From Chitinophaga alhagiae (GTDB lineage: Bacteria; Bacteroidota; Bacteroidia; Chitinophagales; Chitinophagaceae), in assembly GCF_003568665.1 (NCBI RefSeq), contig NZ_QXMH01000002.1, forward strand, positions 558,001 to 622,000: a stretch of DNA of 64,000 nt, written 5' to 3'. Shown here piece after piece: positions 25,186 through 32,616 of this stretch. Position numbers and translations under genes: made by a program. Every line of letters begins with the position of its first letter. The stretch's first letter is position 1. The notes under the pieces were generated by a model. The model had not been told where the DNA came from, did no database searches, and was given only the letters and a program-made list of their open reading frames with translations.

Positions 25186-27418
25186 TCCGCAAGTTAACGC
25201 TTTGTTTGCCTTTCAGCCCGAAGCTCATCTGCAAAAGCTGGTCTCCCCCGGCATCGAAGTATTGCAGGCGTATTTTATGGAAGCCTTTGCGCAGCGGTAC
25301 CAGGCCGGCTTTCTCAACGGGGCCGTGCTCGCCGTCGTTATCGGTTACCAGTTCATCGTCTACATACAGTACGGAGCCATCGTCTGAATGGGTCCTGAAT
25401 TCATAAATGCCGTCTTCTTCCACTTTCACATATCCTTCGTACACCACGCCAAAGGTCACCTTGGTAATAAAAGGCCTGATGTCCGGCACGGGCAGCACGC
25501 CGGTGGTATCCGCCCTGCCGTGTACCTGTTTGGCCTGTGTAAATGTTTTGTAGAAGGCGCTGAAACGGATGCCTTTTTGAGACGGGTTTACCGGCTGGGC
25601 GCTTTTATAATTTTTCTGGATGTACGTTCTGGTATACACGGCGCTGCTGCGGCCGCCCGGCAATACCACTATGTATTGGAGCGTAAGCGGCCGGGTAATG
25701 GCAATGGGCCTGCTGTAGAGCGTGCTGCCGGTAGACGGTGTTTTGCCGTCAAGCGTGTAATACACTTTTGCGCCGGTCACCAGCGGGCGGAGGTCTGCCA
25801 GGGCCGTGCCGCCGGTGGTGAGGAGCATGGCCTCATCTCCCGGGGATTCCGGTATGCGGAAGTTGACGCCGCGCCCGTTCAGGGCCGCAAGGCGTTGCGG
25901 AAGGGCCGCGGTGAAGCGGTCATAGTTCTTTTTGTGGGCAGGGCTCCAGGCAATTTCCGCCAGCGCCAGCGCGCGGGGATAAGCATAGTAGTCTGCCGTT
26001 TTGCCGTCAGGGATGTATTCTGTCCATACGTTGCCCTGTACGCCTTTGATATATTGTTTTTCCGCCGCCGTCAGGGAGGAAGGGTAAGGTTCGTAGCTGT
26101 ACACTTTTTCAAGCGGCAGGTAACCGCCAATGCCGAGCGGTTCTGTGGCGGGCGTGCCCTGCAGGTAATCCAGGTACAGGTAGGTGTTGGGAGACATGAT
26201 CACATCATGCTTTTGTTTGGCGGCCGCCATGCCGCCGGTTTCGCCGCGCCAGCTCATCACGGTGGCGTCAGGCGCAAGGCCGCCTTCCAGTATTTCGTCC
26301 CAGCCAATGATCCTGCGGCCTTTGCTGTTCAGGAACTTTTCCATGCGCTGTATAAAATAGCTTTGCAGCTCATGTTCGTCTTTCAGCCCCAGCGCCTTGA
26401 TGCGGGCCTGGCATTTGGGGCAGGCCTTCCAGCGGTCTTTGGGGCACTCGTCCCCGCCAATATGCACATACTTGCCGGGGAAGAGCGGCAGCACTTCAGT
26501 GAGCACATCTTCCAGGAAGGTAAACACCTGGTCGTTGCCCGCGCAGTACACTTCTTTATGCACGCCCCATTTGGTAGATACTTCATAGGGGCCTCCCGTG
26601 CAGCCCAGCTCGGGGTAAGCGGCCAGCGCGGCCTGTGCGTGGCCGGGCATTTCAATTTCCGGCACTACGGTAATATGCCGGTCTGCGGCGTACTGCACAA
26701 TGTCTTTTACTTCTTCCTGCGTGTAGTAGCCGCCGTGCGGCTTGCCGTCAAACTTGCCTTCCCGCAGGTGGCCCTTGCTGGTCTCTTTCCGCTGCGAGGC
26801 AATGGTTTGCAGTTTGGGATATTTTTTGATCTCAATGCGCCAGCCCTGGTCTTCCGTGAGGTGCCAGTGAAAGCGGTTCAGCTTGTAATGGGCCATTACG
26901 TCAATGAACTGTTTTATGTAAGGCACCGGCAGGTAATAACGGCCAACGTCCAGCATCATGCCCCGGTAATCAAAACGGGGCTTGTCTCTGATGAGGAGGG
27001 AAGGCACGGCTATGCGGCCCTTTACAGCGAGCGGCAATATTTGCTGCAATGTTTGCACGCCGTAGAAAAGGCCGGCGGCGCGCCCCTGCAATACGATCTT
27101 GTTACGGGCTACGGTCAGCTGGTAGCCCTCATCGCCCAGCACGCCATCTTGCGAAAAAATGAAGGTGCTGTTTTGCATGGTGCCTTTTACGAGCGAAAAG
27201 CCGTAGCTGGCTTTTAAATAGAGGTTGAAGAGGTCTGCGGCCTTTTCAGCGCCGGGGCTGTTGGTGAAGTATTTCATCTGCGGGGTGATGTACACATGGC
27301 CTTGCAGCATTTCCACAGATTGCGGTTCAGGTATCAGGGACAGTAAGGGTTGCTTTTGCTGCGCCGAAGCAGTAAAAAAGATCAGCGCGGCAAAAGCGGA
27401 AAGAAGTGTTTTTTTCAT
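25169..27418 (-). CDS. Secreted beta-N-acetylhexosaminidase, GH20, with C-terminal PA14 domain
   Basis: 749 residues with a signal peptide (cut near SAQ). Domains in order: GH20b-like N-terminal domain (about 25-145), GH20 TIM barrel (about 148-500) with the catalytic Asp-Glu pair in HIGGDECPKDRW (residues about 323-324), a linker with a chitobiase C-terminal-like sandwich (VYYTLDGKTPSTGSTLYS), and a PA14-like domain (about 620-745; YVKVEEDGIYEFRTHSDDGS, LYVDDELVTDNDG) likely to bind glycans. It releases terminal GlcNAc or GalNAc from glycoconjugates. It is in an operon with the GH29 fucosidase upstream (23-bp gap), suggesting digestion of fucosylated host- or fungal-type glycans. Confidence 0.95.
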   Translation of the reverse strand: MKKTLLSAFAALIFFTASAQQKQPLLSLIPEPQSVEMLQGHVYITPQMKYFTNSPGAEKAADLFNLYLKASYGFSLVKGTMQNSTFIFSQDGVLGDEGYQLTVARNKIVLQGRAAGLFYGVQTLQQILPLAVKGRIAVPSLLIRDKPRFDYRGMMLDVGRYYLPVPYIKQFIDVMAHYKLNRFHWHLTEDQGWRIEIKKYPKLQTIASQRKETSKGHLREGKFDGKPHGGYYTQEEVKDIVQYAADRHITVVPEIEMPGHAQAALAAYPELGCTGGPYEVSTKWGVHKEVYCAGNDQVFTFLEDVLTEVLPLFPGKYVHIGGDECPKDRWKACPKCQARIKALGLKDEHELQSYFIQRMEKFLNSKGRRIIGWDEILEGGLAPDATVMSWRGETGGMAAAKQKHDVIMSPNTYLYLDYLQGTPATEPLGIGGYLPLEKVYSYEPYPSSLTAAEKQYIKGVQGNVWTEYIPDGKTADYYAYPRALALAEIAWSPAHKKNYDRFTAALPQRLAALNGRGVNFRIPESPGDEAMLLTTGGTALADLRPLVTGAKVYYTLDGKTPSTGSTLYSRPIAITRPLTLQYIVVLPGGRSSAVYTRTYIQKNYKSAQPVNPSQKGIRFSAFYKTFTQAKQVHGRADTTGVLPVPDIRPFITKVTFGVVYEGYVKVEEDGIYEFRTHSDDGSVLYVDDELVTDNDGEHGPVEKAGLVPLRKGFHKIRLQYFDAGGDQLLQMSFGLKGKQSVNLRNALFY

Positions 27419-27441
27419 ATCTGGTGTTGTGCTTGTTGTCT

Positions 27442-28779
27442 TTATCCGTTCAGGCCTCCCTTGCCCCGGTAGAGCTTCACCGGCTTGTCCAGCTTCAGCT
27501 CCAGCACGGTCATGTACTCATCCTGCACGCTGGCGGGCACGGGAATGTATACCAGGCCGGGCACGGGGCTCCAGGATATTTTGCCTACTATTTTGTGGCT
27601 GAGCCTGGCGCCGTTCCCTAGTACGGTAATATCCTGTATTTTATTGTCCAGCCCCTTGATCATAATATCCCCGCTTACTTTGCCCGGTAAAAAGAGGAAG
27701 AGCGAAGTAGAGTCTTTGGAAAGGGTGGTGGGCCCGTAGAAGTGGCCTTGCGGCAGGCCGCCTACGGTGCTGAAGATAGCCTTTTCATGTTTTTTGTTCC
27801 ATTTTCCCAGCTCTTTCAGCACATGCACCTGCTGCTCCGGAATGGTGCCGTCTTCTTTAGGGCCTATGTCCAGCAGCATATTGCCGCCGTTGCTGATGGC
27901 GTCCGCAAAAATGGTGATCACCTCATAGGGTGTTTTCCAGTTGGTATCTTGCGGCTGGTAGCCCCAGTTGTTATTGATGGTCATGCAAAGCTCCCACCAG
28001 TGAAAATGCGGGCGTTCTACAGGAAAGTTCTGTTCCGGCGTGTCATAATCCCCGTAGCCGGTGAGGCGGCCGTTGATGATGGTATTAGGGTTATGGTCCG
28101 TGAGCATCTTGCGCACTTTTACGGCCTGCCATTCTTCCGCGCTGTGTTCCCAGTCTCCGTCAAACCACCACAGGTCAGGGTTGTAGCGGGTCATCACTTC
28201 CGCCATCTGGCCCTGGTAGAACTGCTGGAATTTGGCCCAGCGCTGCGGCTGCTCGCTGATCTTGTAACGGCTGCTGTCTTTGAGAAAAGCCGGGTAGTCC
28301 GGGTAGCTCCAGTCCAGCAGGGAGAAGTAGGCGCCCGCTTTGATATTTTCCTTGCGCAGGGCGTCAAAAAAAGGCGTGAGCACATCTCTTTTGGCCGGTG
28401 TGGCGCGGGCGGTACTGAGCTTGTTGAATTTGGTGTCCCACAGGGCTACGCCGTCGTGGTGTTTGGTGGTGATCACAGCGTAACGCGCGCCGGATTCCTT
28501 TATCAGCGCGGCCCAGGCCTGCGGGTTGTACCGGGAGGCGGTGAAGCCTTTCAGCTGGGCCATGTAATCCGGGTACGAAATTTTCTTGTTATAAAAGCTC
28601 CAGCTTTCATCAACCCCCTTCACCGCGTAAATGCCCCAATGGATAAAAATACCCAGCTTGGCGTCTGCAAACCATTGCATTTTGTTTTGGATGGTTTCAG
28701 GGTCTGTTTTTTGCTGCGCCTGCACAGGCAAGGCCAAATGCAGTGCCATGGCTCCCGCCACTACAATTCTCTTGATCAT
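27442..28779 (-). CDS. Secreted alpha-L-fucosidase, GH29
   Basis: 445 residues with a signal peptide ending near VQAQQ. GH29 hallmarks: WFADAKLGIFIHWGIYAV (about 36-53), YAVITTKHHDGVALWDTKF, and the nucleophile region NPDLWWFDGDWE (Asp about residue 207). A short C-terminal beta domain follows. It cleaves alpha-linked L-fucose with retention. It is the promoter-proximal gene of a three-gene minus-strand operon with GH20 and the PLP enzyme, and is divergent from a sugar nucleotidyltransferase/kinase pair. Confidence 0.93.
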   Translation of the reverse strand: MIKRIVVAGAMALHLALPVQAQQKTDPETIQNKMQWFADAKLGIFIHWGIYAVKGVDESWSFYNKKISYPDYMAQLKGFTASRYNPQAWAALIKESGARYAVITTKHHDGVALWDTKFNKLSTARATPAKRDVLTPFFDALRKENIKAGAYFSLLDWSYPDYPAFLKDSSRYKISEQPQRWAKFQQFYQGQMAEVMTRYNPDLWWFDGDWEHSAEEWQAVKVRKMLTDHNPNTIINGRLTGYGDYDTPEQNFPVERPHFHWWELCMTINNNWGYQPQDTNWKTPYEVITIFADAISNGGNMLLDIGPKEDGTIPEQQVHVLKELGKWNKKHEKAIFSTVGGLPQGHFYGPTTLSKDSTSLFLFLPGKVSGDIMIKGLDNKIQDITVLGNGARLSHKIVGKISWSPVPGLVYIPVPASVQDEYMTVLELKLDKPVKLYRGKGGLNG

Positions 28780-28840
28780 CGTTATTAAATTTGTTATAAT
28801 AAGGCGGCAAAAAATAAAGTACTGAAAGAAGTATTTTTTA

Positions 28841-28858
28841 TGCCGGTCAAAACCGGCA
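28841..28858. promoter_or_regulatory. Hairpin/inverted repeat between divergent GH29 and nucleotidyltransferase genes
   Basis: TGCCGGT and ACCGGCA form a perfect 7-bp inverted repeat around CAAA within the 240-bp AT-rich intergenic region. It could be an operator shared by the two divergent operons or a minor RNA hairpin; no T tract follows, so it is not a terminator. Confidence 0.3.
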
Positions 28859-29019
28859 ACTTTACCGCTTCAGGCACCTGGTTTTTGCCTTTGTTCACTG
28901 TCTGTTTGGAATGGTCAGCCGCAACAATAACGAAAAAATAAAAACGCCGGGAAAAATTTAATCACTAAATTTAGCCCCCGATATTAATTCGAGTGAAAAT
29001 TATAAACTAATATCAAGAA

Positions 29020-29919
29020 ATGCAACCAACATTACTGATCCTTGCGGCTGGAATGGCCAGCCGGTACGGAAGTCTGAAACAGATCCAGCAGTTTGGCCCC
29101 AGCGGAGAAACGATTATTGATTATTCTATCTATGACGCTATCCGTGCGGGTTTCGGGAAAATTGTGTTTATTATAAGAGACAATTTCGCGGAAGAGTTCA
29201 AAGAAATATTCGAGCCCAAGCTCAAAGGCAAGGTAGAGACCGCTTATGTGTTCCAGAATATGGACGCATTTGTGAACGGGCATGCCGTACCGGCAGACCG
29301 CACCAAACCCTGGGGTACCGCTCACGCTGTGCTCTGCGCAAAAGACGCTATCAACGAGCCTTTTGCCGTGATCAACGCGGACGACTTTTATGGCCGTGAC
29401 GCATTTGAAAAAATGGCGGCGTTCCTGAAAGAAGAATGTAAAGACAACAAGTACAGCGTGGTAGGGTACGAGCTGGGAAAGACCATCAGCGAGCACGGTT
29501 CCGTTAGCCGCGGGGTATGCGAAGTGAATGGCGGCGGTAACCTGGCCGGCATCACTGAAAGAACAAAGATCTACCTGGACGGTGGCAAGATCGTGTACGA
29601 AGACGGGGACAAGCAGGTAGAACTGGGCCCTAAAACCCCGGTGTCTATGAACTTCTGGGGCTTTGCGCCATCTGTGTTCCCGATCAGTGAAAAAATGTTT
29701 GACCAATTCCTCACAGATAATATTTCCAATCCCAAATCGGAGTTTTTCATCCCGATTGTGGTAGACCAGTTCATTGCCGGCGGCATGGGCGAAGTGAAGG
29801 TGATACCCACCAGTTCGCAATGGTTCGGCGTAACCTACAAGGAAGACGCGCCGGGCGTACAGGCCAGCCTTTCCGCCCTGGTAAAGAACGGCGAATACCC
29901 TGATAATCTCTGGAAGTAA
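29020..29919 (+). CDS. Sugar-phosphate nucleotidyltransferase (NDP-sugar pyrophosphorylase family)
   Basis: 299 residues with the nucleotidyltransferase opening LLILAAGMASRYGSLKQIQQFGPSGETIIDYSIYDA (about 4-39), a variant of the usual GxGTRL/P...KP pattern, and the metal-binding VINADDFYG (about 125). It would join a nucleotide to a sugar 1-phosphate. Its stop codon overlaps the ATG of the following kinase (TAATG), so the two are translationally coupled: kinase makes a sugar 1-phosphate, this enzyme activates it. With a GH20 hexosaminidase and fucosidase next door, the sugar is plausibly an N-acetylhexosamine, but sequence alone does not prove it. Confidence 0.85.
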   Translation: MQPTLLILAAGMASRYGSLKQIQQFGPSGETIIDYSIYDAIRAGFGKIVFIIRDNFAEEFKEIFEPKLKGKVETAYVFQNMDAFVNGHAVPADRTKPWGTAHAVLCAKDAINEPFAVINADDFYGRDAFEKMAAFLKEECKDNKYSVVGYELGKTISEHGSVSRGVCEVNGGGNLAGITERTKIYLDGGKIVYEDGDKQVELGPKTPVSMNFWGFAPSVFPISEKMFDQFLTDNISNPKSEFFIPIVVDQFIAGGMGEVKVIPTSSQWFGVTYKEDAPGVQASLSALVKNGEYPDNLWK

Positions 29920-30983
29920 TGGTGAACGAAAGCATTGTCCGCGCTTTTGGACTGGAGCCCGGCGCCTTTGAAGTAAAGAAGTTCGGCAGCGGCCACATTA
30001 ACAATACGTTTCTGCTGAGCGGGGAACAGGGGCAATACATCCTGCAAAAGATCAATACCTATGTGTTTAGGGAACCGGAGGTAATAGCCCGCAACCAGCG
30101 GCTGGCGGCAGATTACCTGGCCGCGCGCCATCCGGATTACCTTTTCATCAATCCCATTCCCACGGCAAGCGGGGAGGAGTTGTATGTACATGAAGGCGAA
30201 TACTGGCGGATGATCCCTTTCATACCGGGCTCTACTTCGGTAGACCAGGCTGATACGCCCAAGCAGGCCTACGAGGCGGCGCGGCAATTCGGCAAAATGG
30301 CGCGGCTGCTGCATGGCATTGACCTGCATGGGTTCAGGGCCACTATTCCCAACTTCCATAACCTTACCCTGCGTTATTCCGCCTTCCAGGAAGCCATCCG
30401 GCTGGCCAAAGAGGAGCGGAAGCAGTATGCGGACGAGCTGATAAACCGTTTCCTCCGCCATTCTGATATTGCCGTTACCTTCGAAACGCTGAAAACAGAC
30501 CCTGCCTTCAGTGACCGCCTCATGCATCACGATACCAAGATCAATAACGTACTGCTGAACAAGCACACGTTTGAGGGTATCTGTGTGTGCGACCTGGATA
30601 CGCTGATGCCCGGCAAGATCATTTCCGACCTGGGAGATATGGTGCGCACCTATGTAAGCCCAGTATCTGAGGAGGAGCGTGATTTCAGCCGCATTGCGGT
30701 GCGGGACGAGTATTTTGAAGCGCTGATGAAAGGTTATCTCTCCGAGGTAGGCAGCACCCTTTCCAATGCGGAACGGGCGCACCTGTTCTATGCCGGCAAG
30801 TTCATGATCTACATGCAGGGCATCCGGTTTTTGACGGACTACCTCAACGGGGACGTGTATTACCCCATCAAGTACCCGGAGCATAACTATAACCGCGCCA
30901 TGAACCAGCTTACGCTGCTGGAGCGGCTGATAGAAAAGGAAGACAAGCTGCAGCAGGTGATAGACGCCTGTTTAAAGAATTGA
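29919..30983 (+). CDS. APH-fold sugar kinase, N-acetylhexosamine 1-kinase-like
   Basis: 354 residues of the aminoglycoside-phosphotransferase/choline-kinase fold. Key features: GSGHINNTFLL nucleotide loop (about 23-33), the catalytic-loop LMHHDTKINNVLL (Asp and Asn, about 203-215), and the metal-binding CDLDTLMPG (about 224-232). Family members include NahK, which phosphorylates GlcNAc/GalNAc at C1; related genes near mucin-degradation loci have been labelled mdsC. Overlap of 1 bp with the upstream nucleotidyltransferase indicates a tight functional pair. It is followed by a terminator. Confidence 0.82.
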   Translation: MVNESIVRAFGLEPGAFEVKKFGSGHINNTFLLSGEQGQYILQKINTYVFREPEVIARNQRLAADYLAARHPDYLFINPIPTASGEELYVHEGEYWRMIPFIPGSTSVDQADTPKQAYEAARQFGKMARLLHGIDLHGFRATIPNFHNLTLRYSAFQEAIRLAKEERKQYADELINRFLRHSDIAVTFETLKTDPAFSDRLMHHDTKINNVLLNKHTFEGICVCDLDTLMPGKIISDLGDMVRTYVSPVSEEERDFSRIAVRDEYFEALMKGYLSEVGSTLSNAERAHLFYAGKFMIYMQGIRFLTDYLNGDVYYPIKYPEHNYNRAMNQLTLLERLIEKEDKLQQVIDACLKN

Positions 30984-31012
30984 TCCCCAGGGAGCAAGAT
31001 ACATTTTTACCG

Positions 31013-31046
31013 AAAGGGCGTGCCGGGCAGGCATGCCCTTTTTTTT
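31013..31046 (+). terminator. Intrinsic terminator after the kinase gene
   Basis: A 9-bp stem GGGCGTGCC/GGCATGCCC (31016-31024 with 31030-31038, one G-T pair), flanked by AAA/TTT and followed by a run of eight T's. It separates the sugar-salvage pair from the ilv leader region. Confidence 0.85.
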
Positions 31047-31210
31047 ACCGGGGAACGCCACTGAGGGGCCTGTCTTGGGCCTCCGGCCTTTAGACAGTAT
31101 TCCCGGTAATAACAGCTTTTGTGGATTTTATTCAAAGAATGTCATTCTTTTTTCGATATTTTCAAAAAAGATGCGTTGGTTTAATTTTTCTCAAAATATT
31201 ATTGCCTGTA

Positions 31211-31241
31211 TTGTTTTTTATTCTAATCACTAATACATTTG
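31211..31241 (+). promoter_or_regulatory. Promoter of the ilv leader/ilvE transcript (TTG-N20-TACATTTG)
   Basis: TTG at 31211-31213, 20-base spacer, TACATTTG at 31234-31241: a full match to the Bacteroidota housekeeping promoter. Predicted start near 31247-31250, about 20 bases before the leader-peptide ATG. Confidence 0.75.
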
Positions 31242-31269
31242 TAGAGATAAACAAATCAACTGTACCTCC

Positions 31270-31386
31270 ATGTGGGTAAATAAAGACAATAACAAGATCA
31301 GTCACATCGTGCCGCAGCTCAACTGGGCTATTACGCTCGTCGTGATCGTCGTTGTCATTATTACCCGCCAGCCGATTGGAGGATAG
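31270..31386 (+). CDS. ilv leader peptide (38 codons, Val/Ile/Leu-rich) of a transcription attenuator
   Basis: A short ORF, ATG TGG GTA ... GGA GGA TAG, encoding 38 residues. Residues 20-32 read AITLVVIVVVIIT: five Val, four Ile, one Leu and two Thr in thirteen codons, exactly the products (and Thr, the precursor) of the pathway encoded downstream. It begins about 20 bases after a predicted transcription start. Its stop codon lies 36 bases before the terminator stem, which lies 26 bases before ilvE. Leader peptides of this kind regulate ilv operons in Enterobacteria by ribosome stalling when charged Val/Ile/Leu-tRNA is scarce. The product itself probably has no function. Confidence 0.85.
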   Translation: MWVNKDNNKISHIVPQLNWAITLVVIVVVIITRQPIGG

Positions 31387-31449
31387 AAAAGCGCGTGTAT
31401 AGTAACAACTGAAAATAAAACGCCTTCCTCCACAGGGAAGGCTTTTTTT
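31377..31449 (+). promoter_or_regulatory. ilv attenuator: competing antiterminator and intrinsic terminator
   Basis: The terminator is GCCTTCC/GGAAGGC (31422-31428 with 31436-31442), then seven T's. An alternative 7-bp pairing joins TGGAGGA (31377-31383, the last two sense codons of the leader peptide) to TCCTCCA (31426-31432), which takes up the 3' half of the terminator's first arm and the loop. A ribosome that reaches the leader stop codon masks TGGAGGA and lets the terminator form; one stalled in the Val/Ile run leaves it free and permits read-through. The pairing is visible; the mechanism is inferred from known attenuators. Confidence 0.8.
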
Positions 31450-31468
31450 ATGTGCAAATTCCAAATAT

Positions 31469-32371
31469 ATGTATAGCTATTACAACGAAAACACAATTCT
31501 TTACTTTGACGGGGCTTTCCAGAAAGCCGCTGAAGCCAAAATTGACCTCTACGGTCAGTCGCTCCACTATGGATACGCAGTATTTGAAGGGATCCGCGCC
31601 TATAAAACGGCCAGCGGTGAGGTGAAGATCTTCAAACCCAAAGAGCACTTTGACCGTTTCAAACGCTCTTGCGAATTAATACACATACCTTATAAATATA
31701 ACAACGACGAGCTGATCGCCGCCTGCTACAAAGTGCTGGAAATGAATAACATGGAAGAGGCTTACATCCGTCCGCTGGTATTCTGCCCTCCCAACATGAC
31801 CCTCAAGGCCGCCCAGGATACCCACATCCTGATCTGCGCCTGGGAATGGGGAGCTTACCTGGGAGACAAGCTGCTGCGCGTAATGCTGTCTTCTTATCAG
31901 CGCCCGAACCCGAAAGCCTTCCAGATCGAGTCCAAATCTGCCGGCCTGTACGTAAACTCCATCCTGGCCTCCCAGGAAGCCAAAATGAAGGGATATGACG
32001 AGGCCCTGCTGCTGGATATCAACGGTTTTGTGGCGGAAGGCCCCGGCTCCAACCTCTTCTACGAAAAAGAAGGCAAGATCTACACCCCGTCTCTCGGCAA
32101 CATTCTGCCCGGCATTACCCGCGCTACGGTGATCGATATCTGCGGCGAGCTGGGTATTCCCCTGATCGAGAAACAAATTACCGTGGAAGAGCTGAAACAG
32201 GCGGAATGCGTGTTCTACTGCGGTACCGCGGCTGAAATAGTCGGATGGGAGTCGCTGGACGGTCAGGGCTTCTCGAAACCCTGGGCATCGTCTCTCGGCA
32301 AGGTCATTCAGCAGGCCTACAAAGCAAAAGTGCTGGAGAAAGAATTTAAACGCGAAGCCATTCCGGCCTAG
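31469..32371 (+). CDS. ilvE: Branched-chain amino acid aminotransferase IlvE
   Basis: 300 residues of the fold-type IV PLP aminotransferases. The PLP Lys is in IESKSAGLYVNSILAS (about residue 156); the phosphate-binding and substrate motifs FEGIRAY (39-45), EGPGSNLFY and LPGITRATVI are intact. It interconverts Val, Leu, Ile with their 2-oxo acids, the last step in synthesis. It is the first gene after the ilv attenuator. A terminator-like hairpin 15 bp downstream and a promoter before ilvD indicate that ilvE can be expressed apart from the other ilv genes. Confidence 0.95.
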   Translation: MYSYYNENTILYFDGAFQKAAEAKIDLYGQSLHYGYAVFEGIRAYKTASGEVKIFKPKEHFDRFKRSCELIHIPYKYNNDELIAACYKVLEMNNMEEAYIRPLVFCPPNMTLKAAQDTHILICAWEWGAYLGDKLLRVMLSSYQRPNPKAFQIESKSAGLYVNSILASQEAKMKGYDEALLLDINGFVAEGPGSNLFYEKEGKIYTPSLGNILPGITRATVIDICGELGIPLIEKQITVEELKQAECVFYCGTAAEIVGWESLDGQGFSKPWASSLGKVIQQAYKAKVLEKEFKREAIPA

Positions 32372-32386
32372 TGTAAACAAATAGCT

Positions 32387-32430
32387 GGGTGGCGGGCCGG
32401 GCTATCAGCGGGGCCGCCACCCTTTTTTTT
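32387..32430 (+). terminator. Intrinsic terminator between ilvE and ilvD
   Basis: A perfect 9-bp stem GGGTGGCGG/CCGCCACCC (32387-32395 with 32414-32422) followed by eight T's, just after the ilvE stop codon. No leader ORF precedes it, so it appears to be an end-of-gene terminator, presumably leaky. Confidence 0.8.
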
Positions 32431-32502
32431 ACCTTTGAATGGCGTAACCGCTTTCCCCCCTAATCCACACCCATAGCGGATTTCGGCTACAAAGCCTACC
32501 TT

Positions 32503-32535
32503 TTGAAGACCGGGAACCGGCAGATTATAGGTTTG
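32503..32535 (+). promoter_or_regulatory. Promoter upstream of ilvD (TTG-N22-TAGGTTTG)
   Basis: TTG at 32503-32505, 22-base spacer and TAGGTTTG at 32528-32535 fit the consensus. It would start a transcript about 75 bases before the ilvD ATG, giving ilvD-ilvA an entry point that bypasses the ilvE attenuator. Confidence 0.6.
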
Positions 32536-32616
32536 AATATGAAAACACCCGGCAATAACTTGTACCATAATTAGAAATTAAGCTCATCAGCACCCGGAAC
32601 TAACTGATTGAATTAT

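Noticed and set aside
25388..27217. A 609-codon reading frame antisense to the GH20 gene
   Set aside because: Shadow of a hexosaminidase with an intact catalytic domain.
32387..32430. Hairpin after ilvE as a second attenuator
   Set aside because: It follows the stop codon directly without a leader ORF or a competing pairing that I can see; an ordinary terminator explains it.
32539..32574. An 11-codon ORF after the ilvD promoter, considered as a second ilv leader peptide
   Set aside because: MKTPGNNLYHN has a single Leu and no Val or Ile, and no terminator follows before ilvD.
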